A DNA stretch of 64,000 nt from Thiomicrorhabdus aquaedulcis (GCF_004001325.1 NZ_AP018722.1:2170001-2234000); one strand, 5' to 3'. Counted from the stretch's first letter, positions 38,994 to 49,973 are shown. Notes: generated from the letters alone by a model not told the origin. Numbers and translations: made by a program.

Positions 38994-39611
38994 TTAAGCC
39001 CCACGGCGTAATTGCATCACCAACGCGTTTAAGGCTTGAGCACGGTGGCTGAGTTGGTTTTTTTGCGCTTTAGGCAATTCGGCCGCGGTTTGTTGCAGTT
39101 CGTCCACCCAAAACACTGGGTCGTAACCAAACCCGCCGGTGCCTTGCGGTTGGGTTAAAATTTCGCCATACCAGCGCCCTAGGCCAATAATAGGCGTGGG
39201 ATCCTTGGCGTGTTCAACGTACACCATGGCGCAATAATAGCTGGCGTGGCGTTGTCCAGCCGGCACATCGTGCATTTCGCGCAACAACTTATCCAAGTTG
39301 GTTTGATCGTTTACCAAGCCGCCTTCTTTATCGGCCTCATCCGCACTGTAACGCGCTGAATAAATGCCCGGCGCACCGTTTAAGCCACTCACTTCTAAGC
39401 CAGAATCGTCGGCAATCGCCGGTAAACCACTGTGTTGTGCGGCGTAACGGGCTTTTAAAATCGCGTTTTCTATAAAGGTTAAACCGGTTTCATCCGCCTC
39501 ACCTGCAAAAAACTCGGCTTGGGCTTTTACCTCCCACCCATGAGGTTGCAAAATATCGCGCATTTCTATTAACTTGCCCGCATTGCCGGTGGCCAATACT
39601 AATGGTTTCAT
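38994..39611 (-). CDS. rdgB: XTP/dITP pyrophosphatase
   Basis: Cleans deaminated purine nucleotides from the pool. 205 residues: LATGNAGKLIEMRDIL, TGLTFIENAILKARYAA, IADDSGLEVSGLNGAPGIYSARY and GFGYDPVFWV are the Ham1 family motifs. Start ATG 39611. Confidence 0.96.
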   Translation of the reverse strand: MKPLVLATGNAGKLIEMRDILQPHGWEVKAQAEFFAGEADETGLTFIENAILKARYAAQHSGLPAIADDSGLEVSGLNGAPGIYSARYSADEADKEGGLVNDQTNLDKLLREMHDVPAGQRHASYYCAMVYVEHAKDPTPIIGLGRWYGEILTQPQGTGGFGYDPVFWVDELQQTAAELPKAQKNQLSHRAQALNALVMQLRRGA

Positions 39612-39708
39612 AAGTCTGTAAACTCCCTAAGTTTCTTAAATAAGTTTTATAGTAACGCATTAACGCACGCTTAAGCCATTAAACGATTTACACCCTTTGC
39701 GCGCAAAA

Positions 39709-39725
39709 ATGTTACATTATAACAT
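39709..39725 (+). promoter_or_regulatory. Zur-like operator upstream of the COG0523 gene
   Basis: ATGTTACATTATAACAT is a near-perfect 17-bp match to the gammaproteobacterial Zur core ATGTTATANTATAACAT. It lies 65 bp upstream of the chosen start. It overlaps the in-frame ATG at 39697 region, which supports the later start at 39790. Confidence 0.78.
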
Positions 39726-39789
39726 CACTAATTCCATCACAATGCGTGAACAAAACACTGCAAAGTACTCACTTAACCAAGGTGCTTTT

Positions 39790-40890
39790 ATGTCCGTTCA
39801 ACCTACCCCTCTTATTCCTATTACGCTTATTACTGGATTTTTGGGCAGCGGTAAAACCACGTTGCTCAATCATTTATTAGTACAACCAGAACTTAACAAT
39901 GCCTTGGTCATTATTAACGAATTTGGTGACATCTCACTTGATCATCATCTGGTGGCACACAGCAGCGACAACGAGGTCATTCAAATTGGCAATGGTTGCT
40001 TGTGCTGTAAGGTAAAGGGAGGTTTAAGCAAAACGCTGAGTGATGTGTATTGGCGTTTTTCTAGAAATGGCCAAAACCTGTTTGACCGCGTAATCATCGA
40101 AACCACAGGCCTGGCCGACCCGGCACCCATTTTGCAGATGCTCATGCAAGAACCCAAAATGGCACGCTATTACAAGCTCGATGGCGTGGTCACCACCGTG
40201 GATTTGGCCACCGTTCACCACAGCCTGGACACGCACCGCGAGGTTATAAAACAAATTGCCATGGCCGACTGCCTGTTATTAACCAAAGGCGATTTAATAG
40301 ACAATCCCCAGCATCTCGATGCCATTACAGAGCGCCTATTAAGCATTAACCCTTCAGCGCCGCGCTGGACGCTGCTGAATGGCCAACTGCCCGCTCAACA
40401 CATTCTTAATCTTGGGCTGTTTTCGGCTCAACGCAACCTGGATGTCTCTAAATGGTTAAGGGAGGCCTATTTTGTCCCCAAAAGCACGGTGCAAACGACG
40501 CGACAAACCGACTTAAACTTATTGAGCCAGCATCGATGCGAGCACCTAAGCCACGCTACCTCTTCCTCGCCACACAAAGAGAGCATCCACTCATTTTGCT
40601 TGTTTATTGAAAACCCTATTGAGGCCGACGTGTTTACAAACTGGATGGGCTTGTTAGCAGGCCTGGTCAGTCCAAAAGTCTTACGCATTAAAGCCATCGT
40701 GCACCTAAAAGACTCTCAACACCCCTGGGTAATGCACGGCGTTCAGCACATTATTAGTCCGCTGGTGGCACTGCCAAAATGGCCCAGCACCGATACCCGC
40801 AGCCGAATTGTCTTTATTACCGACAATCTCTCGCAAGAATGGGTAAATCAAACACTCGAATGGCTGGTAAATCCACCGCAAGAAAATTAA
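39790..40890 (+). CDS. COG0523 (CobW/YciC/ZagA-like) GTPase, probable zinc metallochaperone
   Basis: 366 residues from ATG 39790 (after AAGGTG); an upstream in-frame start would run through the operator. Walker A GFLGSGKTT (residues 16-24), zinc-binding GCLCC motif, TTGLADPAPIL and TKGDLID (G4) define the G3E family. The C-terminal CobW_C domain follows. With its Zur-like box this is likely a low-zinc chaperone. Two degenerate palindrome copies lie inside (40102, 40656). Confidence 0.92.
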   Translation: MSVQPTPLIPITLITGFLGSGKTTLLNHLLVQPELNNALVIINEFGDISLDHHLVAHSSDNEVIQIGNGCLCCKVKGGLSKTLSDVYWRFSRNGQNLFDRVIIETTGLADPAPILQMLMQEPKMARYYKLDGVVTTVDLATVHHSLDTHREVIKQIAMADCLLLTKGDLIDNPQHLDAITERLLSINPSAPRWTLLNGQLPAQHILNLGLFSAQRNLDVSKWLREAYFVPKSTVQTTRQTDLNLLSQHRCEHLSHATSSSPHKESIHSFCLFIENPIEADVFTNWMGLLAGLVSPKVLRIKAIVHLKDSQHPWVMHGVQHIISPLVALPKWPSTDTRSRIVFITDNLSQEWVNQTLEWLVNPPQEN

Positions 40891-41019
40891 TTCTTACTGA
40901 TCTTAACTCGCCTTTTCTTAATTTAAATCAAGCTATAAAGGTTTTTTATTTGAAAAAGCCCTTTAACAAACGTATCATTCAAAAAAATTACTTAAATTAA
41001 GTCTATAGAGGCCGTAAAA

Positions 41020-41235
41020 ATGAAAAATTTAGTGAGTATGTTGTTGGTGTTAGTCATTACTGTTGTTGTTCCTTTAGTTGTTTTATTAGGTATTTGGGCT
41101 AATATTCTGCCACAATCATTGCAAGTTTCTATTGGCATGGCAGGTGTATTTTTGGCGGCCGCATTCATTGTAGTGGGCAACGTTTACCTTATGTACAGCG
41201 ACATTAAAACAGGTCGTTACAAAAAGAACTCATAA
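41020..41235 (+). CDS. Small two-helix membrane protein of unknown function
   Basis: 71 residues, two hydrophobic helices (VSMLLVLVITVVVPLVVLLG and VSIGMAGVFLAAAFIVVGNVYLMY) and a basic C-terminus. ATG 41020 follows AGAGG. Not recognised; an intrinsic terminator follows, so it is a stand-alone transcript. Confidence 0.7.
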   Translation: MKNLVSMLLVLVITVVVPLVVLLGIWANILPQSLQVSIGMAGVFLAAAFIVVGNVYLMYSDIKTGRYKKNS

Positions 41236-41290
41236 TGACTGCGCCTTTATTGGGCGCATTAACCATTTAAAGTTAGCGTCTACCGCTGTG

Positions 41291-41325
41291 AAAACCCAGC
41301 CAAATTAATTTTGGCTGGGTTTTTT
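41291..41325 (+). terminator. Intrinsic terminator after the small membrane protein gene
   Basis: Stem AACCCAGCCAAA / TTTGGCTGGGTT with a 5-base loop and a following T run. Confidence 0.9.
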
Positions 41326-41477
41326 GTTTTTTAGGGCTGAGCATTGTAAGAAACCTTTTTAAATCCTTCCTATTTAAAACCCGCTATAATATTGCTCCAT
41401 TAAATTATTTTTTTCTTTAAAGACCTTTGCATATCGATGTCTTTTATATTGATCATTTATATTGAGTCTATAACAGC

Positions 41478-43934
41478 GTGCTAAAAAACGAACCGTCCAT
41501 TAAAATTTTTCCTAAAGACCTGCCCGAAACCTCGGTAAATCCATTTTTAGTGCCCCCAAAAAAACGCAGTGGACTCAAAACCACTTTGTGGCTTGGCGCT
41601 TTATTGGGCTTTGTGGGCGCACCCTTAGCGGCCATTGTGTTTTACGCCATCACTATCTACCCAACCTTGCCAAACCCCGCCGAGCTTAAAGACGTTAGCT
41701 ATCAAGTTCCGCTTAAAATATTAACCAAAGATGGCAAGCTCATTAGCGAAATTGGTACCGACAAACGCCTGCCACTTGATTACACGCAAATACCAGAACG
41801 CATGACGCAGGCCATTATCTCGGCCGAAGACGAACACTTTTTTGAACACAGCGGCGTAGACTACAAAGGTTTAGCGCGTGCCGCGTATGAGTTAATTAGT
41901 ACCGGAAGTAAACAGTCCGGCGGGTCAACCATTACCATGCAGGTGGCGCGTAACTTCTTTTTAAGCAACGAAAAAACTTATTTACGCAAACTGAATGAAA
42001 TTGTACTGGCCTACAAAATCGAAAACGAATTGTCTAAAAAAGAAATCTTAGCACTCTATCTTAATAAAATTTTCTTGGGTTATCGCTCATATGGAGTGGC
42101 GGCAGCGGCTCAAACCTATTATGGCAAAACCATAGACCAGCTGAATTTAGACGAGTTTGCCATGATTGCCGGCTTGCCTAAAGCACCATCGGCCTTTAAC
42201 CCCATTGCCAATGCAACCCGTGCTAAATTGCGTCGTGACTATGTATTGCGCCGCATGCAAGAAGAAAACTACATAAGCGTTGACGAAATGTTGGCGGCTC
42301 AAGCCGTAGAGGTCAATGTTAAACTTACGGGCACTCGCATTGATGTTGAAGCCAGTTATGTGGCCGAAATGGCGCGCGCGTTTGCCCTAGATAAATTTGG
42401 CGAAGACGCGCTTAAAAATGGTTTAACCATTATTACTACGGTAGACAGTCACTTACAACAAGAGGCTAACCAGGCCGTACGCGAAGGCTTGCAAGAATAC
42501 GAACGTCGCCACGGCTATCGCGGCTCAATCACGCAATTGGCTCTTAAAGTGTTTGACGACAACGACTCATTGCTAGAAGCCCTGCAAGAATATTCGCATT
42601 TTGGCGGTTTAAACATTGGTGTGGTCACCGGATTTGGCAGCACTAAAGAAGGTGGAACCCACACCACTGTTATGCTTAAAACCGGAGAAATCATTGAGAT
42701 TCCTTTTAAAACCATGGACTGGGCGGCTAAATACATTGATGTAAACCGCGTGGGCAAAAAGCCCAGCAAGCCGCAAGACGTTTTGGCTCAGGGAGATGTG
42801 ATTTATTTGCAGTGGCTTAACCAGGCCTGGCAACTGGCACAAGACCCCTTAACCGAAGCCGCTTTGGTGTCACTTAACCCCAATAACGGCCAAATTTTAG
42901 CGTTGGTGGGCGGGTTCGATTATTTTCGCAGTAAATTTAATCGCGCCACCCAAAGTAAACGCCAAGTGGGCTCTAACATCAAACCGTTTTTGTACTCGGC
43001 CGCACTCGAAAACGGCATGACCGCCGCCACCGTTATTAACGATGCACCTGTGGTGTTTCATGATGCGTATTTAGAAGATATTTGGCGTCCCGAGAACTAT
43101 TCGGGCAAATTTTATGGACCAACACGCCTACGTGAAGCTCTGGTTTATTCACGCAATTTGGTGTCTATTCGCACCTTACAAGCCATTGGCATCGAAACCG
43201 GCAGTGAGTATTTAAAACGCTTTGGTTTTCCGTTGGCCGAAATTAATAAACAACGTAACTTATCCTTATCACTGGGCGCGGTAGAGTTTAGTCCGTTAAA
43301 TGTGGCACAAGCCTACAGCGTGTTTGCCAACAGCGGATATCAAATTAACCCACACATTATTTTAGAAGTGCGCGACTTTAAGGGCGAAGCCATTTACACC
43401 GCCCAAAACCCTACGGCTTGCGCCTCGCCTTGCGCCAACGAATCCGCCGATACGGCTCCTCGAGTTATTGAAGAACGCAACGCTTATATTATGACCAGCA
43501 TTATGCAAGACGTTATTCGCAGAGGCTCTGGTAAAGCGGCTAATGTACTCAAGCGCGAAGACATTGCCGGTAAAACTGGCACCACCAACGATCAAAAAGA
43601 CGCCTGGTTTTCGGGCTACAGTCCCAACGTGTCCACCACTGTATGGGCAGGGTTTGACCAACCGTCGACTCTTGGACGCGCCGAAGTGGGTGGCCGTGCC
43701 GCGTTACCCATTTGGATTGACTACATGAAAGTGGCTTTGGCCAACACCCCAAATCAAGCGTTTAACCGTCCACCAGGCCTGGTAAACATATTGATTGACC
43801 CCGAAACAGGGCAAGCTTTACCCGCGGGCACTCCGGGCGGATTATCAGAAATATTTAGAGAAGAAAACGCCCCTGCAGTGCCCAGCGTAACTCAAAAACA
43901 GATGCAGACCATGACCGATGAACTGTTTGAATAA
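41478..43934 (+). CDS. mrcA: Penicillin-binding protein 1A (bifunctional peptidoglycan synthase)
   Basis: 818 residues, single N-terminal helix (TTLWLGALLGFVGAPLAAIVF). GT51 motifs ISAEDEHFFEHSGVD, GGSTITMQVARN and KKEILALYLNKIFLG polymerise glycan; transpeptidase motifs are the serine in GSNIKPF (SxxK), SRN and KTGTTND. Starts with GTG 41478; no strong ribosome site. Palindrome copies encode LNQAWQ (42820, near-match) and RPPGLVNI (43772-43783). Confidence 0.95.
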   Translation: MLKNEPSIKIFPKDLPETSVNPFLVPPKKRSGLKTTLWLGALLGFVGAPLAAIVFYAITIYPTLPNPAELKDVSYQVPLKILTKDGKLISEIGTDKRLPLDYTQIPERMTQAIISAEDEHFFEHSGVDYKGLARAAYELISTGSKQSGGSTITMQVARNFFLSNEKTYLRKLNEIVLAYKIENELSKKEILALYLNKIFLGYRSYGVAAAAQTYYGKTIDQLNLDEFAMIAGLPKAPSAFNPIANATRAKLRRDYVLRRMQEENYISVDEMLAAQAVEVNVKLTGTRIDVEASYVAEMARAFALDKFGEDALKNGLTIITTVDSHLQQEANQAVREGLQEYERRHGYRGSITQLALKVFDDNDSLLEALQEYSHFGGLNIGVVTGFGSTKEGGTHTTVMLKTGEIIEIPFKTMDWAAKYIDVNRVGKKPSKPQDVLAQGDVIYLQWLNQAWQLAQDPLTEAALVSLNPNNGQILALVGGFDYFRSKFNRATQSKRQVGSNIKPFLYSAALENGMTAATVINDAPVVFHDAYLEDIWRPENYSGKFYGPTRLREALVYSRNLVSIRTLQAIGIETGSEYLKRFGFPLAEINKQRNLSLSLGAVEFSPLNVAQAYSVFANSGYQINPHIILEVRDFKGEAIYTAQNPTACASPCANESADTAPRVIEERNAYIMTSIMQDVIRRGSGKAANVLKREDIAGKTGTTNDQKDAWFSGYSPNVSTTVWAGFDQPSTLGRAEVGGRAALPIWIDYMKVALANTPNQAFNRPPGLVNILIDPETGQALPAGTPGGLSEIFREENAPAVPSVTQKQMQTMTDELFE

Positions 43935-44001
43935 TTGTTTTACCCCGTAATCGTTTTGCACACATGCAAACGTTGCTTAAATTACATGACCACAAGGATG
44001 A

Positions 44002-44655
<654 letters not shown>

Positions 44656-44700
44656 CACTTATACACCCGACCAACCCGTTACACAAATACTTTTTACTTG

Positions 44701-44736
44701 TGTAACGGCTTATGTAACGGTTTATGTAACAGCTTG
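44701..44736. repeat. Three 12-bp tandem repeats after adk
   Basis: TGTAACGGCTTA, TGTAACGGTTTA, TGTAACAGCTTG, followed by a degenerate array of CTTATTTTTAT-like units to the end of the Lon-like gene. Confidence 0.75.
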
Positions 44737-44774
44737 TACAACTTATTTTTATCCCTTATTTTTATCTCTTATCT

Positions 44775-47357
44775 TTACTGCTTATTTTTTCCACTTACCT
44801 TTTTTGAATTCTTGCTCACCGCACTTTGCACAACGACACCGCCTCGGGCATAACGTCGATTTAACGCGCTTAACTTCAGCACCCTGCTCTGTATTTTGCC
44901 CTTAAAACTCTCTTTGGGATAACGCCCTTTGGCATTGAGATTTCCGACTGGCAAATCGCTTAACAGTTGCATCACCTCATCAATGTGACTCACCGCATAC
45001 ACCACAAATTGTTTGGCCGCCACCGCCTCTACCACGGCAGATTTAAGCATTAAATGCTTAAGATTCGCGCGCGGAATAATCACCCCTTGCACGCTATTTT
45101 TATCCTTTAAACCGTGTAAACTTTGTAGACCCTGGGCGTAACAAACATCAAAAAAGCCTTCTATTTTCTCGTTTACCCCACCAATGGGCTGAATTTCACC
45201 GTGTTGATTGACCGAACCGGTCACCGCCAAATATTGGTTAAGCTCAATATCACCCAGCGCCGACAATAACGCGCACAACTCGGCGGCCGACGCACTGTCA
45301 CCCTCAACCAAACCATACGACTGCTCAAAAACCAAACTGGCCGACAGCGCCAACGGCACGTCTTTAGCATAGTAATAAGCCAAATACGCCGCTAAAATCA
45401 TCACCCCTTTTGAGTGAATGGCACCCCCCAATTCTACTTCACGTTCAATATCAATCACCTTGCCGATGCCTAAACGCGCGGTGGCGGTAATGCGCGATGG
45501 CCGCCCAAACGCGTAATCACCTAGCTCAATCACGCTTAATCCATTTACTTGCGCGACTTTTTTTCCGTGTGTATTGAGCAAATAAATCCCTCTAACAATC
45601 TCTTCTTGCAGGCGTTCGTGAATTTGATCTAGGCGATAATGGCGTGCATCAATCACCTTTTGCACATCGCTATGAGTTATCACACTGCGTCCGGCCTGGT
45701 GCGCCCAATAGTCAGACTCTTGTAATAAATCGATGAGTCCTCCCATGTGCAAAGAGACTTTTTCGTTATCTTGCGCCAAACGTGAGCAGTGTTCAATCAC
45801 GCGCTCAACCGCCTTTTTATTGAGCGCCAAAAGTTTTTTTTGTTGTTGCAAATTGGCAATCATCTGCGCATATAATTCACAACTTTGGTTGTCACGCCCC
45901 ATGTCTTCGGCAAAATCAACTGCCACTTTAAACAGCTGACTAAACTCGGGGTCGTATTGTTTTAGCAGGTAGTACAGCAAACGACTGCCGGTTAACACTA
46001 CTTTTACCTGCAGCGGAATGGGTTCTGGTTGTAACGAAATGGTACTGGCTAAACTCAGGAGCTGCTCAAGCGACTCCATTTTAATCTCGTGCCCCGCCAA
46101 CGCACGTTTGAGTCCCTCCCACGAATACAGCGAACTCAGTACTTTACTGGCCTCTAAAACCAAGTAGCCGCCATTGGCCAAATGCAACGCGCCGGGTTTA
46201 ATAAGTGAAAAGTCGGTGAGCAACGTACCAAATTGCGCCATATGCTCTATGCGCCCCATTAAGTTTTGATAGGTGGGATTGTCTTCAAAGACCACCGGAA
46301 CGCCTTGAGTAAAGCTGTTGTCAACCAATACATTGACTTGATAATCGCTAAACAGCTCCGACAAATTATCGTGCTTGGCGCGGGTGTTTTTTTGCTCTAA
46401 TCCTACTTTTCTAAAGGCATCGGCACGTTCTAAAATATCGTGTTTAACACTTTCAATAAAGGCAATAACATTGGCAAAGGCTTGGTAAGCGGTTTCTAAT
46501 TCAACCGCATATTGGGTGATGGTGGTGTGCGATATTTCTCGATTAAGGGCATGAATTTTGTCACGCGTGTGCTTTTGCCAAAAGGGAATTTTTAATAACA
46601 CCTGCTTGAGTTCATCCTGAATCTCTTCCACCACTCGGCTAATGGCGTGGCGCACTTCTTCGGGCATCACATCAAACTCTTCTGGGGTAATGACCTTGCC
46701 GTCTTTTTTAGGCCCCAACGTCCAACCGTTGGGAGTGCGTAACATCATAATATTGTTTTTAGCGGCTTTATTGGCCACCTCGGCCAACGCTTGATCTTCG
46801 GTGCGACTGTATTCATCGTGAATGGCTTGCACCGCCAATTGATATTCGTCGGTTTCAAATGCGGCCGGAATCGCCAGTAAAATGTCCTCAATAAAATGTG
46901 CCATATCCAACCGCAATTTATGGCCATATCCTTTGGCTAAACGTAATACCAGCGGCTTATGCGAATCTGCAAAATTATTAATGTAACACCAGTCGTAAGC
47001 TTCTTTTGCGAGCCGCACCTCTTTGGCCTCTTTTGCAAGCAAGGCTTGCACCGTGGTCTGTTTACCCAATCCAGGCGACCCCAGCACATAAAGATTGTAG
47101 CCATCTTGGTGGATACCTACGCCAAATTTGAGCGCTTCTATCGCACGAGTTTGCCCTAAATGACGCACCAAACCACCCAATTCAGCGGTACTGCTAAACG
47201 CCATGTGCGACAAATCGCACGCCAAATACAATTGATTGGGCGCAACCATTAAATGACTTAGGTCGGCTGTGACATTAACAGTGGATACACAAGTGTGATT
47301 TAAAACAGGATTAGACGAGTGCGGAGCATCGTTATTTGGAGTGTTGCTTAAAGCCAT
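44775..47357 (-). CDS. ATP-dependent Lon-like protease (COG1067, LonB/YcbZ type)
   Basis: 860 residues from ATG 47357 (MALSNTPNND), after AAGGGTTTAAC; an earlier in-frame start lies within the palindrome. The AAA region has GSPGLGKQTTVQAL and a long coiled-coil insertion (residues ~190-330); VLVDNSFTQGVPVVFEDNPTYQNLMGRIEHMAQFG and ALHLANGGYLVLEA are typical of COG1067. The protease domain has the catalytic Ser in EGDSASAAELCALL and Lys in GGVNEKIEGF. Substrate unknown. Confidence 0.92.
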   Translation of the reverse strand: MALSNTPNNDAPHSSNPVLNHTCVSTVNVTADLSHLMVAPNQLYLACDLSHMAFSSTAELGGLVRHLGQTRAIEALKFGVGIHQDGYNLYVLGSPGLGKQTTVQALLAKEAKEVRLAKEAYDWCYINNFADSHKPLVLRLAKGYGHKLRLDMAHFIEDILLAIPAAFETDEYQLAVQAIHDEYSRTEDQALAEVANKAAKNNIMMLRTPNGWTLGPKKDGKVITPEEFDVMPEEVRHAISRVVEEIQDELKQVLLKIPFWQKHTRDKIHALNREISHTTITQYAVELETAYQAFANVIAFIESVKHDILERADAFRKVGLEQKNTRAKHDNLSELFSDYQVNVLVDNSFTQGVPVVFEDNPTYQNLMGRIEHMAQFGTLLTDFSLIKPGALHLANGGYLVLEASKVLSSLYSWEGLKRALAGHEIKMESLEQLLSLASTISLQPEPIPLQVKVVLTGSRLLYYLLKQYDPEFSQLFKVAVDFAEDMGRDNQSCELYAQMIANLQQQKKLLALNKKAVERVIEHCSRLAQDNEKVSLHMGGLIDLLQESDYWAHQAGRSVITHSDVQKVIDARHYRLDQIHERLQEEIVRGIYLLNTHGKKVAQVNGLSVIELGDYAFGRPSRITATARLGIGKVIDIEREVELGGAIHSKGVMILAAYLAYYYAKDVPLALSASLVFEQSYGLVEGDSASAAELCALLSALGDIELNQYLAVTGSVNQHGEIQPIGGVNEKIEGFFDVCYAQGLQSLHGLKDKNSVQGVIIPRANLKHLMLKSAVVEAVAAKQFVVYAVSHIDEVMQLLSDLPVGNLNAKGRYPKESFKGKIQSRVLKLSALNRRYARGGVVVQSAVSKNSKKVSGKNKQ

Positions 47358-47402
47358 GTTAAACCCTTGCTTAAAGTACGTTAAACCCACTGTTGGCAAG
47401 CA

Positions 47403-47420
47403 TTGACCAGGCCTGGTCAA
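47403..47420. repeat. Extended 18-bp palindrome upstream of the Lon-like gene
   Basis: TTGACCAGG / CCTGGTCAA, 46 bp upstream of the ATG, possibly within the leader. Confidence 0.8.
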
Positions 47421-47555
47421 CTCAAATTATGCCCTTTGTGAGTAGAACGTTATTTAAACAATAAACGGGGAGTTCCATCCTAATCGAACGTAAGTTTTTA
47501 TTCGACTCAAACCATTTCGAAACGTTACAAAGACGCACTGCTTTATTCATCGGCG

Positions 47556-48632
47556 TTAACAGATATTAGGAATATCGTCCATTGGGTAGGGCAAAAACAG
47601 GTCGTTTAGCATCTCTTCGTTAAAATCGTCTACCGATTCGGCGGCTTTATCGCTGCGGGCAAAGCGCGCCACATGAAACAGCGCTTCACCTTCGTTTACC
47701 AAAGGCATTTTCATTTGCCCAATCACAATGCCATTGTTGGTTGAGTAAATTTCCATTTCGGTTTCGCCAAACGGGTCGGACACCACCCCCATCAAAGTGA
47801 CGTTGGCAATCACGCGCGCGCCGTCGGGCACAATCGACCTAAAAATACCGCTTTGCGGGGCGCGCAACCAAAAGCTGGAGCGTGCTACCACCGATTTTTT
47901 GGGCTTTTCGCCCTTTTCGATTTTTTTGCGTGAGCGCGGCAACATTTCTAACTCGCGCATAACGTTTAAAATTCCGCGCACACCGGCGCGAATAGACACT
48001 TCGTCAAAGCGCAACGCCTCACCGGCTTCGTACAATAAAATAGGAATGTTCTTTTTTACCGCCGCCGCACGCAAAGAACCATCGCGTAAATCGGAGTTAA
48101 GCATCAGCGGCGCGCCAAAGGTGTGCGCTAGACGTAAGGTTTCGGGGTCGTCTAAATTGGCACGAATTTGCGGTAAATTAGAGCGATTAATCGCACCGGT
48201 GTGCAAGTCAATGCCGTGCGTGGATTGTTTGACCACTTCGTTTAAAAACAGATGCGCCATGCGACTGGCAATAGAGCCTTTTTCGGAACCCGGAAAACTG
48301 CGATTTAAATCGCGGCGGTCGGGCAAATAACGGCTGTGATGAATAAACCCATGCAAATTCACAATCGGCACCGCGATTAAACTGCCCTTTAAACGATTTA
48401 ACGCTTTGACCTTTAATAGACGGCGAATAATCTCCACCCCATTCAACTCATCGCCATGAATGGCCGCACTCACAAACAATTTGGGGCCAGCTTGTTTGCC
48501 GCACAACACTTGCACCGGCATGGTTAAGGCGCTGTGGGTATAGAGTTTGCCTACTTCCAAATCGACCGTTTTACGCTCGCCTGGCAAAATAGCCTGACCG
48601 CCAATGGTGATAATTTGATTGCGTTTTGACAC
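47556..48632 (-). CDS. Succinylglutamate desuccinylase/aspartoacylase-family protein (COG3608)
   Basis: 358 residues from GTG 48632 (VSKRNQIITIGGQ), 8 bp after rimK with AGGGG upstream; an ATG farther up would overlap rimK extensively. Zinc carboxypeptidase-like motifs: SAAIHGDELNGVEIIRRL (His, Glu ligands), DLNRSFPG and HGIDLHTG. The C-terminal biotin-lipoyl-like part is FRSIVPDGARVIANVTLMGVVSDPFGETE. Its placement with RimK suggests removal or trimming of an amino-acid modification, an inference. Confidence 0.88.
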   Translation of the reverse strand: MSKRNQIITIGGQAILPGERKTVDLEVGKLYTHSALTMPVQVLCGKQAGPKLFVSAAIHGDELNGVEIIRRLLKVKALNRLKGSLIAVPIVNLHGFIHHSRYLPDRRDLNRSFPGSEKGSIASRMAHLFLNEVVKQSTHGIDLHTGAINRSNLPQIRANLDDPETLRLAHTFGAPLMLNSDLRDGSLRAAAVKKNIPILLYEAGEALRFDEVSIRAGVRGILNVMRELEMLPRSRKKIEKGEKPKKSVVARSSFWLRAPQSGIFRSIVPDGARVIANVTLMGVVSDPFGETEMEIYSTNNGIVIGQMKMPLVNEGEALFHVARFARSDKAAESVDDFNEEMLNDLFLPYPMDDIPNIC

Positions 48633-48639
48633 GCTTAAC

Positions 48640-49545
48640 TTACCCCTGACCTTTGGTGCTGGTGTTATTGCGCTTGGCATTTTTCTCAATAAACTGAATA
48701 ATAATGCCGGCCACGTCTTTGCTGGTCGCGCCCTCAATGCCTTCTAGGCCAGGCGATGAATTGACCTCCATCACCACTGGGCCGTGATTTGAGCGCAGTA
48801 AATCGACGCCGCACACATTTAAGCCCATAATTTTGGCCGCACGAATCGCCGTAGCGCGCTCTTCTGGCGTAATGCGAATCAGTGAGGCCGAGCCGCCTTG
48901 GTGTAAGTTAGAGCGAAATTCACCCTCTTTGCCTTGACGTTTCATGGCCGCAATAACTTTGCCGCCCACCACAAAACAGCGAATGTCCGCGCCTTTGGCC
49001 TCTTTAATAAACTCTTGCACCAAAATATTGGCTTTTAAACCGTTAAACGCCTGAATCACGCTGGAAGCCGCTGAATGGGTTTCGGCCAACACAACGCCCA
49101 CACCTTGGGTGCCTTCGAGCAGTTTAATCACCACCGGTGCGCCACCCACTGTTTTAAGCAAGTCGTCCACGTCGTCGGGCGAATGAGCAAAACCCGACAC
49201 CGGTAAGCCCACGCCTTTGCGCGACAGCAACTGCAAACTGCGTAATTTATCGCGAGAGCGCGAAATGGCGACCGATTCGTTGAGTGGGTAAACGCCCATC
49301 ATCTCAAACTGCCGCAATACCGCTGTACCGTAAAAGGTAATGGACGCGCCAATGCGCGGAATAATCGCATCAAAATCGCCCAAGATGCGGCCTTTGTAAT
49401 GAATTTGCGGATGGTTTGAGGTGATGTTCATGTAGCACCGCAGAGCATCAATCACTTCCACTTCGTGACCACGCGCTTGTGCCGCTTCTACCAGTCGACG
49501 GGTCGAATACAGTCTTGGACCACGCGACAAAATAGCAATTTTCAT
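48640..49545 (-). CDS. rimK: RimK-type ATP-grasp ligase (ribosomal protein S6 glutamylation)
   Basis: 301 residues, like E. coli Rim[88 protein letters not shown] and [14 protein letters not shown] are the signature. Adds Glu to the S6 C-terminus. Its ATG overlaps the stop of the protease gene upstream. Confidence 0.94.
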   Translation of the reverse strand: MKIAILSRGPRLYSTRRLVEAAQARGHEVEVIDALRCYMNITSNHPQIHYKGRILGDFDAIIPRIGASITFYGTAVLRQFEMMGVYPLNESVAISRSRDKLRSLQLLSRKGVGLPVSGFAHSPDDVDDLLKTVGGAPVVIKLLEGTQGVGVVLAETHSAASSVIQAFNGLKANILVQEFIKEAKGADIRCFVVGGKVIAAMKRQGKEGEFRSNLHQGGSASLIRITPEERATAIRAAKIMGLNVCGVDLLRSNHGPVVMEVNSSPGLEGIEGATSKDVAGIIIQFIEKNAKRNNTSTKGQG

Positions 49546-49973
49546 ACTTTTTTTCCTTGTAAAAACGACTTGCTGGGATTAACCAAAAAACCACCGGTTC
49601 GTAAAGCGGTGCGGCCTAACAACATATTAAAGCGCATGGTATCACGCGCCGTTAAACTTAGTTGAATGGGAAAGCGGTGTTGACCTATTTCTAACTGGGT
49701 TTGAATAAATAAGCGTTCAGTCACGTTACCGCCCGAATCGGTCACGGCACGTTTATCAACCACTTGCGCCTCACACGCTTGCACTTGGCTTAAATCGCGT
49801 TCGTCAATGTGCACCCAAAAGCGCACCCATTCTTGCCCGTCTTGCAAAAAGGGCTCTACCTTAAACGCATGCAACGCCGAGGTTTTAGCCCCGGTGTCTA
49901 CCTTGCATTTTAGCGCCTTAATGCCAATTTGCGGCAGTGCAACCCACTCACGCCAACCCACCATATTGTTCAT
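49542..49973 (-). CDS. Retropepsin-like aspartyl protease of the RimB / 'ATP-dependent zinc protease' family
   Basis: 143 residues. [30 protein letters not shown] carries the DTGA active-site motif; MLLGRTALR is the second conserved element. Paired with rimK by ATGA overlap as in pseudomonads (rimABK). Often called ATP-dependent zinc protease, but the sequence indicates an aspartyl fold. Heads the three-gene operon. Confidence 0.9.
   Translation of the reverse strand: MNNMVGWREWVALPQIGIKALKCKVDTGAKTSALHAFKVEPFLQDGQEWVRFWVHIDERDLSQVQACEAQVVDKRAVTDSGGNVTERLFIQTQLEIGQHRFPIQLSLTARDTMRFNMLLGRTALRTGGFLVNPSKSFLQGKKV

Noticed and set aside
45673-45705. Further palindrome copies such as GGCCTGGTG
   Set aside because: Only one arm matches; not counted as part of the repeat family.
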